DNA of 64,000 bases from assembly GCA_036172225.1 (NCBI GenBank), contig CM069925.1, forward strand, positions 21,070,225 to 21,134,224. Reading direction: 5' to 3'. This document shows positions 42,985 to 53,649 of this stretch, piece by piece; position 1 is the first letter of the stretch, and the number at the start of each line of letters is the position of its first letter. Origin of the DNA: Cryptocoryne crispatula var. balansae. Its lineage: Eukaryota > Streptophyta > Magnoliopsida > Alismatales > Araceae. Under the pieces are notes generated by a model that was not told where the DNA came from, ran no database searches, and saw only the letters and a list, made by a program, of their open reading frames with translations. A program made the translations under genes and the position numbers.

Positions 42985-44611
42985 TGTCGACTCCAGAAAC
43001 AGGTTCCGGATCGGAACCTCAAAAGAAAGTGAAAGATGGAATAGGGGAAAAGGGAGTGAATCGGAAAACACTCGGAAAGTAGTGAAGACTCCTCACCTCG
43101 ATCCCACACTCACATTGATCCCCGAACTTTCATCTCACGGCGTCGCTCGAGCACCGGAGATGGTTCCGGTCATGTGGGAGGAGAGTGAGGAGGAGATGAA
43201 ATTAAAGCATTAATAAAAAGGTGGTCGCCAGGAGCTGCGGACTCCGCTTTAAGGAATAAAAGATAAAATTAAGTTGATTTGACCGTGTGTACCTTAGCGT
43301 GGGAGATTGGGATGTGAGTTCAACCTTCTTCTTCTTCGGCCGGCCGATGAAGAAGAGTCCAACCGATGCTAGCTTGATGTACCTATGCAACAGGGAACAA
43401 TTGATATGAAGTATTTATAGGCTGAATCCACCATTAAATGTACTGAAATTGACTGAGAAGATGATGACTTAGAAGAGAAGACTTCGGATTTGTCTGTGCA
43501 GTGCCGGTGTTGAAGCCATAACAAGCCGAGGGAATGTCATAATTGATCTCTGTTTGTTGTAGATGAAAGATATCTTGATGGAGCACACTTATTTTGAAGA
43601 AAGATAACCCGGAAAATGACTATGAAGATCTGTAGAAGCCGATGATCAGAAGTGCAGCATGTCGGAGCATAGACTGACTTCTTCTTCACTTTGGGATGAT
43701 CTCCAGGCACCGGGATGAAGAGAGGACAATTTGGGCAGGTTGGGATGAGCCTAGGGTGGCTGGAGGATGAGGAGAGGAGTTCTGGATTATGGGGATGCCC
43801 CTCTTAGGTCGTTCATATGAGTCTTCCTTTATAGGGGATGAAAAACAGGTCAAAAAATAGCAAGTTTTGATACATCCGACCATAGGTTGGATTTCCTCCA
43901 TTTAATGTTGCTTATTTTCATACTAAGGCATATAGAAACTTAACTAAATTATTGAGAGAGATTGGAAACCGTGGATCACCTTTCCCATGTTCAAAATATG
44001 TCTCCACTTGAAGAGGAAACAAATCTAGTCTAAAAATGGCAAGTCTTGATATATAAGACAACAAGTTGGATTGCCATCATTTGATGATGCTAATTTCGAC
44101 CATGAAGCTTCCAGATAATTTACCAAGTGATATGGAGGATAAAAAAAGAAGGTAAGGTCGTGAATTGGTCAGATATGTGCCCAATGGGCTGGGCTTGCAT
44201 GCAATTGGGCTTGATAGGTGCTGCGTGCGGACAGAACTGCACATCTGACTTCCAAAGGGCGTTGCGGACAAATGGGAGATCATAATTGAATGCCGTTTGT
44301 TGCAATGGAAAGATAACTCATAGAGAAAGATTATTGTTGTTTAAGACTTCTTCATTGGAAGTCCAAAGAATCCTGTGAAAAATTTTCAAGTAGAGGATAT
44401 GCTAGGAAAAGCATAATCTGGCACACCACCAAGAGTCTCTTGTTCGGCAAACACGGATTTGATTAGAAATTAGCAAATCATACTCATATTTCCAATAAGC
44501 ACCTCGGTTCATCCAAAAGGGTGGTTCATCATGATTTTTATAGTCTAAAAGAGATGTTGCCAATGGAATAATGGTTTAAGCTCTAAATAAGGCCAAATTG
44601 GCGTGTCTACA
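42985..44611 (-). repeat. Element B 5' LTR (1,627 bp)
   Basis: Same length and termini as the 3' LTR. Contains TATAAATA at 43,412-43,419 (minus strand). Just downstream of the TATA box it reads TTGTTCCCTG directly joined to TTGCATAGG, without the 574-bp block present in the solo LTR B. Confidence 0.93.
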
Positions 44612-44616
44612 CCCTG
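44612..44616. repeat. Target site duplication of element B, right copy (CCCTG)
   Basis: Matches 33,698-33,702; the solo LTR A sequence resumes here. Confidence 0.88.
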
Positions 44617-45177
44617 TTAGTGGGGTGTGTTGACCAAAGTCAACGTGCCCCCCTGATGTGGCACTAGGGACTGGTTCTGATAGATTTACTTCCCTCCTTC
44701 GCAGTGTCACCCCAGAGTGTAGGATGACCTCCAAGACGAAATAAGAACTTCTTCAAGTAGTCAATACTCAAGTGAAGCTAATGGGAGAGTGGTTTGGCAC
44801 TAGATGTAAAAGAAATGAAGTGTAGAGACCCTCAAAGTTAGTAAAAAACCATGTTTCTGAAGAAGAAAACTGTGAGTTTTTGGGTTTTTGGGAGAGGATT
44901 TCGGGATGATCTAAGGGCTTGAGGAGTGTTGTGAAGGCTTAAACACGTAGTGGTGGATGCGATGAGGTGGTAGACAGACTTGGGTGCCCTAAAACCTCCA
45001 AATGGGGTCCTTTTATAGCCAAAAGAAGGGTACTTTAGGAAAAAATAGAAAATTGCTCCATGCGGCGAAGCGCCCCATTAACGAGGCACTAGCATCATGA
45101 GTCGTGTCAACTTAACAAGATAGGCATCAGGGGATCAGATCGGCTTGTCAAGTCAATCTGACCAGGTGCCTAGTGCC
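44617..45177 (-). repeat. Solo LTR A, middle segment
   Basis: Inverse of element A LTR positions of roughly 10,130-10,850, including CTTTGACTTTGGTCAACGCG, the CCGGGGCGACGC-type phrase and the TATAAAAGGACCCC promoter block (near 45,010). It lies between element B and solo LTR B. Confidence 0.75.
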
Positions 45178-47387
45178 TGTAGACACGCCAATTTGGCCTT
45201 ATTTAGAGCTTAAACCATTATTCCATTGGCAACATCTCTTTTAGACCATCAAAATTATGATGAACCACCCTTTTGGATGAGCCGAGGTGCTTACTGTAAA
45301 TATGAGGATGATTTTCTAATTTCTAATCAAATCCGTGTTTGCTGAACAAGAGACTCTTAGTGGTGTGCAAGATTATGCTTTTCCCAGCATATCCTCTATT
45401 TGGAAATTTTTCACAGGATTATATGGACGTCTAATGAAAAAGTATTCAACATTAATAATCTTCTTCTCTGAGTTATATTTCCATTTCAACAAACGGCATT
45501 CAATTTTGATCTCCCATTTGTCCGCAGCGCTTTTTTGGAAGTGAGATGCGCAGTTCTGTCTGCACGCAGCACCGATCAAGCCCAATTGCATGCAAGCCCA
45601 GCCCATTGGGCACATATCTGACCAATTCACGACTTTACCTTCCTTTTTCCTCCTCCATATATATTATTTGATATAGTATCTTGAAGCTTCATAGTCGAAA
45701 TTAACATCATCAAATGATGGCAATCCAACTTGTTGTCTTATACATCAAAACTTGCTATTTTTAGACTAGATTTGTTTCCTCTTCAAGTGGAGACATATTT
45801 TGAACATGGGGAAGGTGATCCACGGTTTCCAATCTCTATAAATCATTTAGGTAAGTTTCTAGATGCCTCAGGATGAAAATTAGCAACATTAAATGGAGGA
45901 AATCCAACCTATGGTCGGATGTATCAAAACTTGCTATTTTTTGACCTGGTTCTCATCCCCTATAAAGGGAGACTCATATGAACGACCTAAGAAGGGCATC
46001 CGCACCCTCTAGCACTCTTATCCTCACCCTCCAGCCACCCTTGGCTCATCCCAACCTCTCCAAATCGTCCTCTCTTCGTCCCGATGCCCGGAGATCATCC
46101 CAAAGTGAAGAAGAAGCCGGTCTATGCTTCGACATGCTGCACTGCTGATCATCGGCTTCTACAGTCATTCTAGTCATTTTACGGCCTGACTTTCTTCAGA
46201 AGAAGTGTGGTTTATCAAGATATCTTTCATATCCAACAAACATAGATCAATTTTGACATTCCCTCGGCTTGTTACGCCTTCAACACCGGCGCTGCACAGA
46301 CAGATCTGAAGTCTTCTCTTCTAAGTCATCATATTCTCAGTCAATTTTAGTACATTGAATGGTGAATTCAGCCTATACATCTTTCAAATAAATTGTTCCC
46401 CGGTGAGTTATCTTTTATTTACAACAAGAATCATTCAATTCAGATATCTGTGGTTCCAATAGCACATCTTACATCGACATTTTGCTGGGAGTTTCCAGAA
46501 CTTCACTGTCCAAGATCCGGTTTATCAGGTAAAATCAGATTACTTATCATAAGATTAAAGGAAACTTGTCTTCATATCAAAACCACCCTCGGTGAGTCAT
46601 TTTTATTTTGAAACAAACATCACTTTATTCTGACATTTGTGTTGTTCGTTACGGTCTCTGCATTAGAGCCGCGCAGTTTACATTGAATCTGTCCAACCCG
46701 GTTGTCACTTTGCCTGGGTTGTGTTGTCTTTAACCATTCATATTCTCTTTGCTAAATCTTCATTCAAATCATTTAGTTCATATTTAAGCATCATTTTTAT
46801 TCAATTTTTCATCATTTCATACATCATAAAAAAACCAAGAAAAAGGGTTAGGGCTAACCCTGAATCCGGTGAGTTTGTTTCCAAGTGCCATTTTGTGTTA
46901 TTGTTTTTACAGTTACTACACTTCACACAGCTCTAATCCTCCCTTCACTTGTTTTCTTGTCTTCTTTGTCTACTAGTTGCACAGGTACATCAAGCTAGCA
47001 TCAGTTGGACTCTCCCTCATTGGTCGGCCGAAGAAGAAGAAGGTTGAACTCACACACTCTCTCCCACGCTAAGGTGCACATGGTCAAATTCAACTTCTTT
47101 CTATTTTCAATACATAAAGCGGAGCCCGTGGCTCCTGGCGACCAGTTCTTCAATCTTCTCATGCATTAAGTCATTTATTCCTCTCTCTCCTCCCACATGA
47201 CCCAAACCATCTCCGGTGCTCGAGCGACGCCGTGAGATGAAAGTTTGGGGATCAATGTGAGTGTGGGACCGAGGTGAGGACCTTTTACTACTTTCTAAGT
47301 GTTTTCCGATTCACTCCCCCTTTTCCCCTATTCCATCTTTCACCTTCTCTTGAGGTGCCGATCCGGAACCCATTTTTGGAGTCGACA
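45178..47387 (+). mobile_element. Solo LTR of family B (2,210 bp) with an intron-like block
   Basis: Starts TGTAGACACGCCAATTTGG and ends GGAGTCGACA, flanked by perfect 5-bp duplications GTGCC (45,173-45,177 and 47,388-47,392). It aligns along its full length with the 1,627-bp LTRs of element B, except for a 574-bp extra block at 46,403-46,976. Without the block it would be 1,636 bp. It shows more substitutions than the pair in element B show between themselves, so it is an older insertion or another subfamily. Confidence 0.88.
46403..46976 (+). other. Putative intron inside LTR B
   Basis: The block begins GTGAGTTATC after TTGTTCCCCG and ends GTCTACTAG before TTGCACAGG. In both LTRs of element B the flanks are joined exactly (TTGTTCCCTG next to TTGCATAGG). 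The ends are canonical GT...AG, the block is T-rich before its end, and no target-type duplication flanks it. Donor-like CGGTGAGT also occurs within it near 46,594 and 46,868. It is best explained as a spliced intron, though a deletion in B or an insertion in the solo copy cannot be excluded. Confidence 0.6.
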
Positions 47388-47525
47388 GTGCCCTGTATAT
47401 AGGGCGCTTGGTGCCCTGTTTATGGGGCGCCTAATGCCCTATATACAGGGTGTCTGGTACCCTATATATGGGATGCCTAGTGCCCTATATATGGGGTGCC
47501 TGGTACCCTATATATGGGGTACTTT
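47388..47525. repeat. Tandem of six 23-bp palindromic units in solo LTR A
   Basis: Units of the form GTGCCCTATATATGGGGTGCC follow each other from 47,388 to about 47,525, each nearly self-complementary. Element A has isolated relatives of the unit (GTGCCCTATAAATAGGGCGC near 10,809). Solo LTR B inserted exactly at the edge of this array. Confidence 0.85.
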
Positions 47526-47676
47526 AACCCTAGTAAAAGCCCCACCGATCCCACTCGAAATGCGTCGAAAGCCCCTGATCTTCTGGAAAACTCGGTTCCC
47601 TTGAAAGGTTACTCAAATATTCTTTATGAAAACAAGAATTTAAGCTCTCCAACTGAACCAAAATTGCATGTCTACA
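47526..47676 (-). repeat. Solo LTR A, 5'-terminal segment
   Basis: Inverse of the first 130 bases of LTR A: AAAACAAGAATTTAAGCTCTC followed by the terminus TGCATGTCTACA. Confidence 0.85.
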
Positions 47677-47681
47677 ATAGT

Positions 47682-50016
47682 CACCTAAATAGACCCTGAA
47701 ACACCCCACTTTCTATCCATAAACAGGCCCATTTGAGTGCCCTCAATTCAGTCCTTAATCAGCCCTCGTTTGATCCTTCAACAAGCTCTCCTAAACAACC
47801 TCTTAGCTTCTCCATTTGGTCATCAAATTGGCCTTACTTCTGTCGAGTTGTGCAGCAGCCGAATAGTAGCTTCTTTCAACCCATGTTTGGCCCATCAGAA
47901 TAGCCCCTAAATAGGTCCTTGTATGCTCCTTTGTTGGCTCCCTAGGACAGCATCAGTTGGTCACAAGTCAACATAAAAAATAGGTCTCATTTCAACTCTT
48001 TCCATTGAAGTGCACCATCTACTATTGTAGCAAAAAAAGTAAAAAAAAAAAACTAAGACATATAGGTTGAAAAGTGGGTCTTGCTGGCCATTGAAGTGAA
48101 AAGAATAGGCCTTGTTGGTCCATGAAGACTAAAACAAACCTCTTTGGCCCAAAGACTTGGAGACCGGCCCATTATGCCAATGAGACATGAGCTGGCCCAT
48201 TGGGCATTGGACAAAATGACTAAGTCTAGGGAGTTAGTCCACAATTGGATGTTTCCCTGGGCACTTCAAACTTGAATTTAAATAAAATGACTAAGTCTGA
48301 GGAGTAAACCCATAACTGGGCCCTACTTTAGACTTCACACTTATAATTGACTAAGTATGGAGAGTTAGCCCACAAATGGTGCTATCTTAGGCTTTAGTCT
48401 TAAAAAAAATAAGTTTAGGGAGTTACCCAACCATTGGGCGCTACCTCAGGCTTCACATTTAAAAAATTATTAAGTCTAGGGAGTTAGTCTACTACTCGAT
48501 ATTGCCTCAAGCTTGGAAAAAAACTAAGGAGTTAGTCTACAATTGGATGCTCCATTGGATGACTAGTTCGGACATACTTCCGATATGCTGACCCGGGTGT
48601 ACGCATGGGACATGCTTTCTATATGGATGGACTCTTCCCACTATGTGAAAAAGTTAATAAGACTTAACCATCCTATGTGAAAAGGTTAATAAGACTTAAC
48701 CATATATGATGGATAAATTTTCACACTGATTGAAAAACAAGATAGCATGCTACCAAAATTTTCCTGATCCCATGGGGGTTTACACCTTGGGAAGGAATCT
48801 CCACTTTGACGGGTTGACGACATGTACACTGAACATTTATAAACATGGCATATGAACTGTCGACATTGTTGAACTTGATATATGAACTACCTATGAACTA
48901 TGTACTCAGGCATGAACAAATTTATTGAACTTCAAGTGCTGACTTGATTGCATGCGATTATACATCAATGCTAGCCCAAAGAACTGAATGGGATGCAGAC
49001 TGAACATAAATTAAGTATGAGCACACTTAATCAAATATGAATACACTTAATCAAAATTTGAAAAAAAAACACTTAAAAACATTTGAATACACTTAACCAA
49101 ATTTGAACATAGACTTAACTAAATCTTAACATAAGATCTAAGTCTAAAAACACTTAAAAAATACAAAAACACTTAGACAAATTTGAACATCTGAATCAAA
49201 ACACTTAAGTAAAAGATAACTTCTTAAAATAGACAAGTGAAACATAAAAAAAACACTTCAAAACACTTATAATTTATTTCAGAGCATGAAAAATATCAGA
49301 TCCTTAACAATATGAACTTAAACTTAACCAAATTGAGTTGAAGTTCAAACAATTAGAATATACCAAACACACTCAAAACAATATCAAAACACCAACCAAC
49401 ATGAAAAAGGCTTTACACATATCAACCAGACATAAACAAATCAGATTACTTAAAACATCTTAAAGTTTATCAACTCAAGCAATTTCATCAACAACTTCAA
49501 TCGAAATCGATTCAAAATTTAACGAAGTCAAAATCAAGTAATTCAACTTGAACACAAAAGCCAACACTTAACATTCAAACTTAAAATCAAAACTTTAAAC
49601 CTAAACTTAAACTAACTCTGAACAAACCATGCTTTCATCAAACTTAAAAAAAACTTAATCCAACTTGTTTGCATTTCATCATGCCTGAAGGGCCGGCACC
49701 CTTTGTGTTCTTTACATGTTGTGGATATGCACGCTCTTATCAAAAAAAATCACTATGACAGTTAATCAAGAGTATTTGAGCAATTGCTCGATGTAAATAA
49801 ACATAGAATATTCGCATCATCTGATGGAGAGAGATCAAAAATATTTTCACATAACTCGAGCCTCGGTTCTATAATTTTATCATATCACTTGACTATCTAG
49901 TATTTTTATTGGTTATCGCCTATTTTGCTAGAAAACTCGGACATTGATATTTCAAACATCAAAACAATCTTTTTTCAAACATAAAACTTTAAAAAACATT
50001 TATCAAGGTTCACACA
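47682..50016 (+). repeat. LTR C, third segment and 3' end of element C
   Basis: Inverse of 26,287-28,545 of the solo LTR C. It contains the 60-bp tandem (48,218-48,560), an A-rich 'ACTTAA' zone (49,000-49,650) and the phrase GCCGGCACCCTTTGTGTTC near 49,691. It ends TTCACACA at 50,016, which marks the end of element C. Confidence 0.8.
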
Positions 50017-53000
50017 TTCACATGCTTAGTTTAAAATATAATTGTTTGTTAACCATATAATTTCTTTCTATTATTTTCTATTGAAAATAACTTGTATTGA
50101 CAAGATAAGAAAATGACAAAAAAATAATGTAATTCTTATGAGTAATATGAATATGTAAACAATGATAATTTACGTCGTCTCTAAATCATACTACATAACT
50201 TTTAATATCATCTTTCATTCACTTTAATTGGCTGTCTATGAATATGTTGTGGAATCTAAGAAAAACCTTATATTGAATATTATAAAAAGAAGTAATCAAA
50301 ATATAAGTATGATGCTTAGTCTACTCAAGATCTTAAAATTTTGAGTTGGTGCTTTGAAGAGCTGGACTCGTTGCCGGAATGAATGTTGTGGAAAATGGAA
50401 AGAGTACTTCTTTGCAATTATGTGTCATTAGCTAAACTATAACTAGACGATTAGATCTTGGCAAGGTGTGTTCAAATTTTGGGCTAACCCGATGACGGAA
50501 AACAAATCAACCCAACATTTTGGGTTGGTTTGGGATGCAAAATACAATTGGGTCAATCATATTTAGGTCTGTCTCAACCCACAAAACTCAACCAAACCAT
50601 TGGAACATATGTACATAATTTGCTCTTATAGACATATAAAGGCATCCATTAATAGTGACATATTAATATGACACTAAGATCAGCTCTCTGCCTAGCGCGT
50701 CAACCCACCTGTTCAAGTCCTTCAGCCCCACGTCGGTTGCCACTAAAAAAGAAGTCTAAAAAAAATCTATAAAGCCAGACCCCTCTTCGCTCAAAGCTGT
50801 ACGTCGTTCGCTTGTTGCTGTATGAGCGGCAATGGGCCTATTAAACCTGCATGAGTTTTCAGCAATGTTAACCTATCAAAATTTTGGGTTTATGTCAATA
50901 TTTGTGTTCATGTGTTTTTTAACCTAGAGCTCTTCTCTGTTTTGGTGGTGGAACAGATTCTATATATATATCCACTTGAGCATGGAGAGAAATCCCTCTG
51001 TCAGAAGCATAAAGGATGGGACGGATCCTGCCCTTTAAGGCCAGATACACGGGACCAACTAGTAACGGGGCGGCGCATTGGTCATTTGTAGTGCAAGGGA
51101 GAGGCTCCCCCCGGGCCTCCAATATATGCCGGCCATGTCAAATGTTAAAAGCAGCCGCTACTCTCTTGCAAGTAATCATCTCTTTCTTGTGAACGCCCAC
51201 CGTTTGTACGCGGGTCTTCTCTAATGGTATTGGCTTTTGTGACCTAAAAAACACACGGACGCAAAGCATGCATGCTTCCTTGGTACGGCCACTTGCAGCA
51301 ACCTAGAAGATGGCAAGAGAGAGAAATAAAGATCCTTTATGTAGGGTACGTACATGACATTCATCTTAGAATGCGTGCAGAGAGAGGGAGAGAGGAGGGA
51401 AGATTGGATTGTTTTCAAAGGCGAGCAGGATGACGGTACGCCTCCGGCTGGTCCAGTATTCAAGCACGGATCAGAAACATGCACAGACGAAACTAATTGC
51501 TAAGCGGAGTGTTAGTGCAAGGCTGTTCATGGCCATCTGACTATGAACCTAATGATCCATCTATTTCATGTTTCAAGTCCCATCTTTTTCAAGTAGGCTG
51601 GAAAATTGAATCAAGAGCTGTTGTCTTCCTTCCTCGCATTGTCAGGATTAGCTCAGTTTACACTTGAAGAGAGTTTACTTGGTTACTAACTATTGATAAT
51701 TAGTGCACCATATTTGCAACTCACATTTGCTCAGAAACTTGCAGTTAGTGTTTGGACCAATAAAAGTCCAAGAACATATTTTATTAACCTGGTCATATTG
51801 TATCAACCCTTTATCGATATTTCACTAAATTGTTTTTCATATTTGGCCTCTATTTATATTTTAATTACTACCCTTATTTTACACTTTACTCAGTACTTTC
51901 TATAATTTATCAACATATTTTCATGTTTATTGATCTATATTCATATATTACTAACTCTATTTCATATTTTACCAACCCTATGTTTTTATTAGGTATCATA
52001 AATGTGTTATTTTCAGTTAAATATGGATTGTACAAATGACAAGTTCTTACTAGCAGCTAAGGGAGTTTCCTCCAAAACAGAAGCGATCCAAACTCTTCCT
52101 TCCCTTCTATGAGAACTAAGATATGTTTGATTATACTGTGACAAATGACAATATCTTCAGTCATAGCTTGTGGGATTTAGACTGTTTGACACAGTATGTT
52201 TTAGGTTCTGTCGTTTGGGCTTGTGTGGCATCTTAGACATTCATAATATTTGATAAAACGTCTAACCTTTGATTAGATCAGAGGTTCGATCAAAAGTTAT
52301 ACATTTAAATTATTTGATAAAATGTCTAAAATAACGTTTGACTCTACGATAGAAATCTCTTAAAAGAATACTTAATTTTAAGTGATTCACTATAACTTTT
52401 TTTATTTTCAGAGATAGACAATTAAGATTATTGTGTTTCACAAGATAAAAGATTAGAAATGAAATTAAGAGTTTAAATTTTTAGATTAAGTCAAAGCAAA
52501 AACTATCTTAATTAACCTCTAAACTCAATACTTATGTCTTAATAAACCTATTAAAACTATTAAAAACAAGATTTATAATTTAGCCTTTTATTTTTTAGAT
52601 ATAGTACTTTATGGAGAATAGAAGTAACATATATAACATATCTTCAACTAAACAGTAAACCGATTAACATGCAACCATCTTAATCAAATTAAGCACTTAA
52701 TTTTACTACAAACAACTAAAAGGCTTACATGACTTTTAGTCATCATATTTAACATTAAGTGAAAATAAACATCACCTAATATGTACTACTATTTGCCATT
52801 CTAATTAATGTTTGACAGACCAGCAAATTTGTCTCCCTGCTATAGCATTTCGTCCATCCCCCCTCCTCTCTCCTCACGATGTGTAAGATATATGGGTATT
52901 GCATCACAAACTCCTGCAGAAACTGGAATGATGATAGATGAAAGATAAATGACATTTTGATCTTCGGAGGCATCTAGAGACAATGGGTAAGTGAACACCA

Positions 53001-53640
53001 GTAACTTAAGTAAGAAAATTTGCCGATATCTTCTCAGCACCAGTAACTTATTTGGGAAGAGTTGATGTATATCTTCCCAGGGGTAGCTGAAGCTAAATGT
53101 ATAAGAAGCTTGTTATTGGGCAAGAAACAAATACCTACGGTCAACATCTAAGCAAGGTGGAGTAATCTCTCTACAATGAGAAGGCAAGAGTTCGAGTAAG
53201 TGCAATCGCCTAGAATGCTTACCTCACTACCTGTTAAAGACTATGACAACCAAACTATCAAGAAATCTATCTTGTTAATGTGGATATCTACAATAGCATA
53301 TCTGAAGCTGGATCATTGCTATGGGTATTATTAGAGATGGAATCTAAGACAAAACAGACGAGGTAAAACAGCACCGGAACTCAAAAGAAAACTGAGGTAT
53401 CTGCTACCTGCTGATTCAGCTCAACTTTTAGAACACCACTCTACTGAGAAAAATCCAATAAAATACCTGCAAAAGAATAAAGTTCAACTGTAGACTCTCC
53501 ATTGTACTAGCTGTCAGAAGAGATTTATATGGAATCCAAAGCACCAAAAATAAGTACGTACGTCGCTTATAAACCAAGAACACAGTGGTGCGCATACGGT
53601 CGAAGGCGAGATACAGAGAAGGCAAGAAAAATATCGACTT
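50017..53640. other. Intergenic DNA, no gene recognised
   Basis: AT-rich with many stops in all frames. The part 50,930-51,500 is closer to 45-50% GC but shows no protein motif. A snRNA-type promoter-like pair is at 50,725-50,773. I see nothing else that can be named. Confidence 0.5.
50725..50773 (+). promoter_or_regulatory. snRNA-type promoter-like pair (USE + TATA)
   Basis: GCCCCACGTCG at 50,725-50,735 differs at two positions from the plant upstream sequence element RTCCCACATCG. TATAAA follows at 50,768-50,773 with 32 bp between, the spacing known for pol II-type plant snRNA genes. The sequence that would be transcribed (from about 50,795) does not resemble U1, U2, U4, U5 or U3. It could be a pseudogene promoter or chance. 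Confidence 0.3.
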
Positions 53641-53649
53641 GTACAATAT

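Larger units (their letters stand above)
33703..44611 (-). mobile_element. Element B: complete gag-only (non-autonomous) Tat-like LTR retrotransposon
   Basis: A complete 10,909-bp insertion in minus orientation: 5' LTR 42,985-44,611, primer-binding site 42,961-42,978, leader with a palindrome array, one long gag-like ORF (41,538-38,476), a 3.1-kb 3' non-coding region, polypurine tract at 35,330, and 3' LTR 33,703-35,329. Both LTRs are 1,627 bp and nearly identical, and the 5-bp target duplication CCCTG is perfect. I find no protease, RT, RNase H or integrase on either strand. The structure is that of a young non-autonomous element needing enzymes from a relative; family A shares its cis signals. 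Confidence 0.9.
32851..47676 (-). mobile_element. Solo LTR of family A, itself split by two insertions
   Basis: On the minus strand it starts at 47,676 (TGTAGACATGCAATTTTGG) and ends at 32,851 (AGTGCTTACA), as in element A. Candidate target duplication: ATGGT at 32,846-32,850 and ATAGT at 47,677-47,681. The unoccupied site is seen in the solo LTR C, whose inverse near 28,550 reads CTAATGGTCACCTAAATAG. Removing element B and solo LTR B (with their duplications) leaves about 1.7 kb of LTR, near the 1.5 kb of element A. No internal element sequence is left. Confidence 0.82.
1430..50016 (+). mobile_element. Element C: Tat-like Ty3/gypsy retrotransposon, 3' half, heavily nested
   Basis: The outermost recognisable element. 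A decayed plus-strand pol (1,960-5,120) is followed by a repeat-rich 3' non-coding region, a short polypurine tract and a 3' LTR that starts TGTTGGTGCC at 7,989. The LTR is interrupted at 9,194 by a copia element and at 32,850 by a solo LTR of family A, and resumes each time. It ends at 50,016 with a CACACA terminus. A second, inverted copy of the same LTR (26,287-30,631) shows the uninterrupted order and so proves continuity across both insertions. The three LTR pieces sum to about 4.0 kb, against 4.3 kb for the uninterrupted copy. The 5' half lies outside the window. Confidence 0.8.

Noticed and set aside
32851..47676. Reading 32.85-47.68 kb as one complete LTR element with two A-type LTRs.
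   Set aside because: Both outer pieces are complementary parts of one LTR (3' part on the left, 5' part on the right, middle at 44.6-45.2 kb), so it is a single solo LTR split by two insertions.
50795..50880. Possible U-snRNA or snoRNA after the promoter-like pair.
   Set aside because: No U1-U6 or U3 start sequence and no C/D or H/ACA boxes in the expected spacing; only the promoter-like pair is reported.
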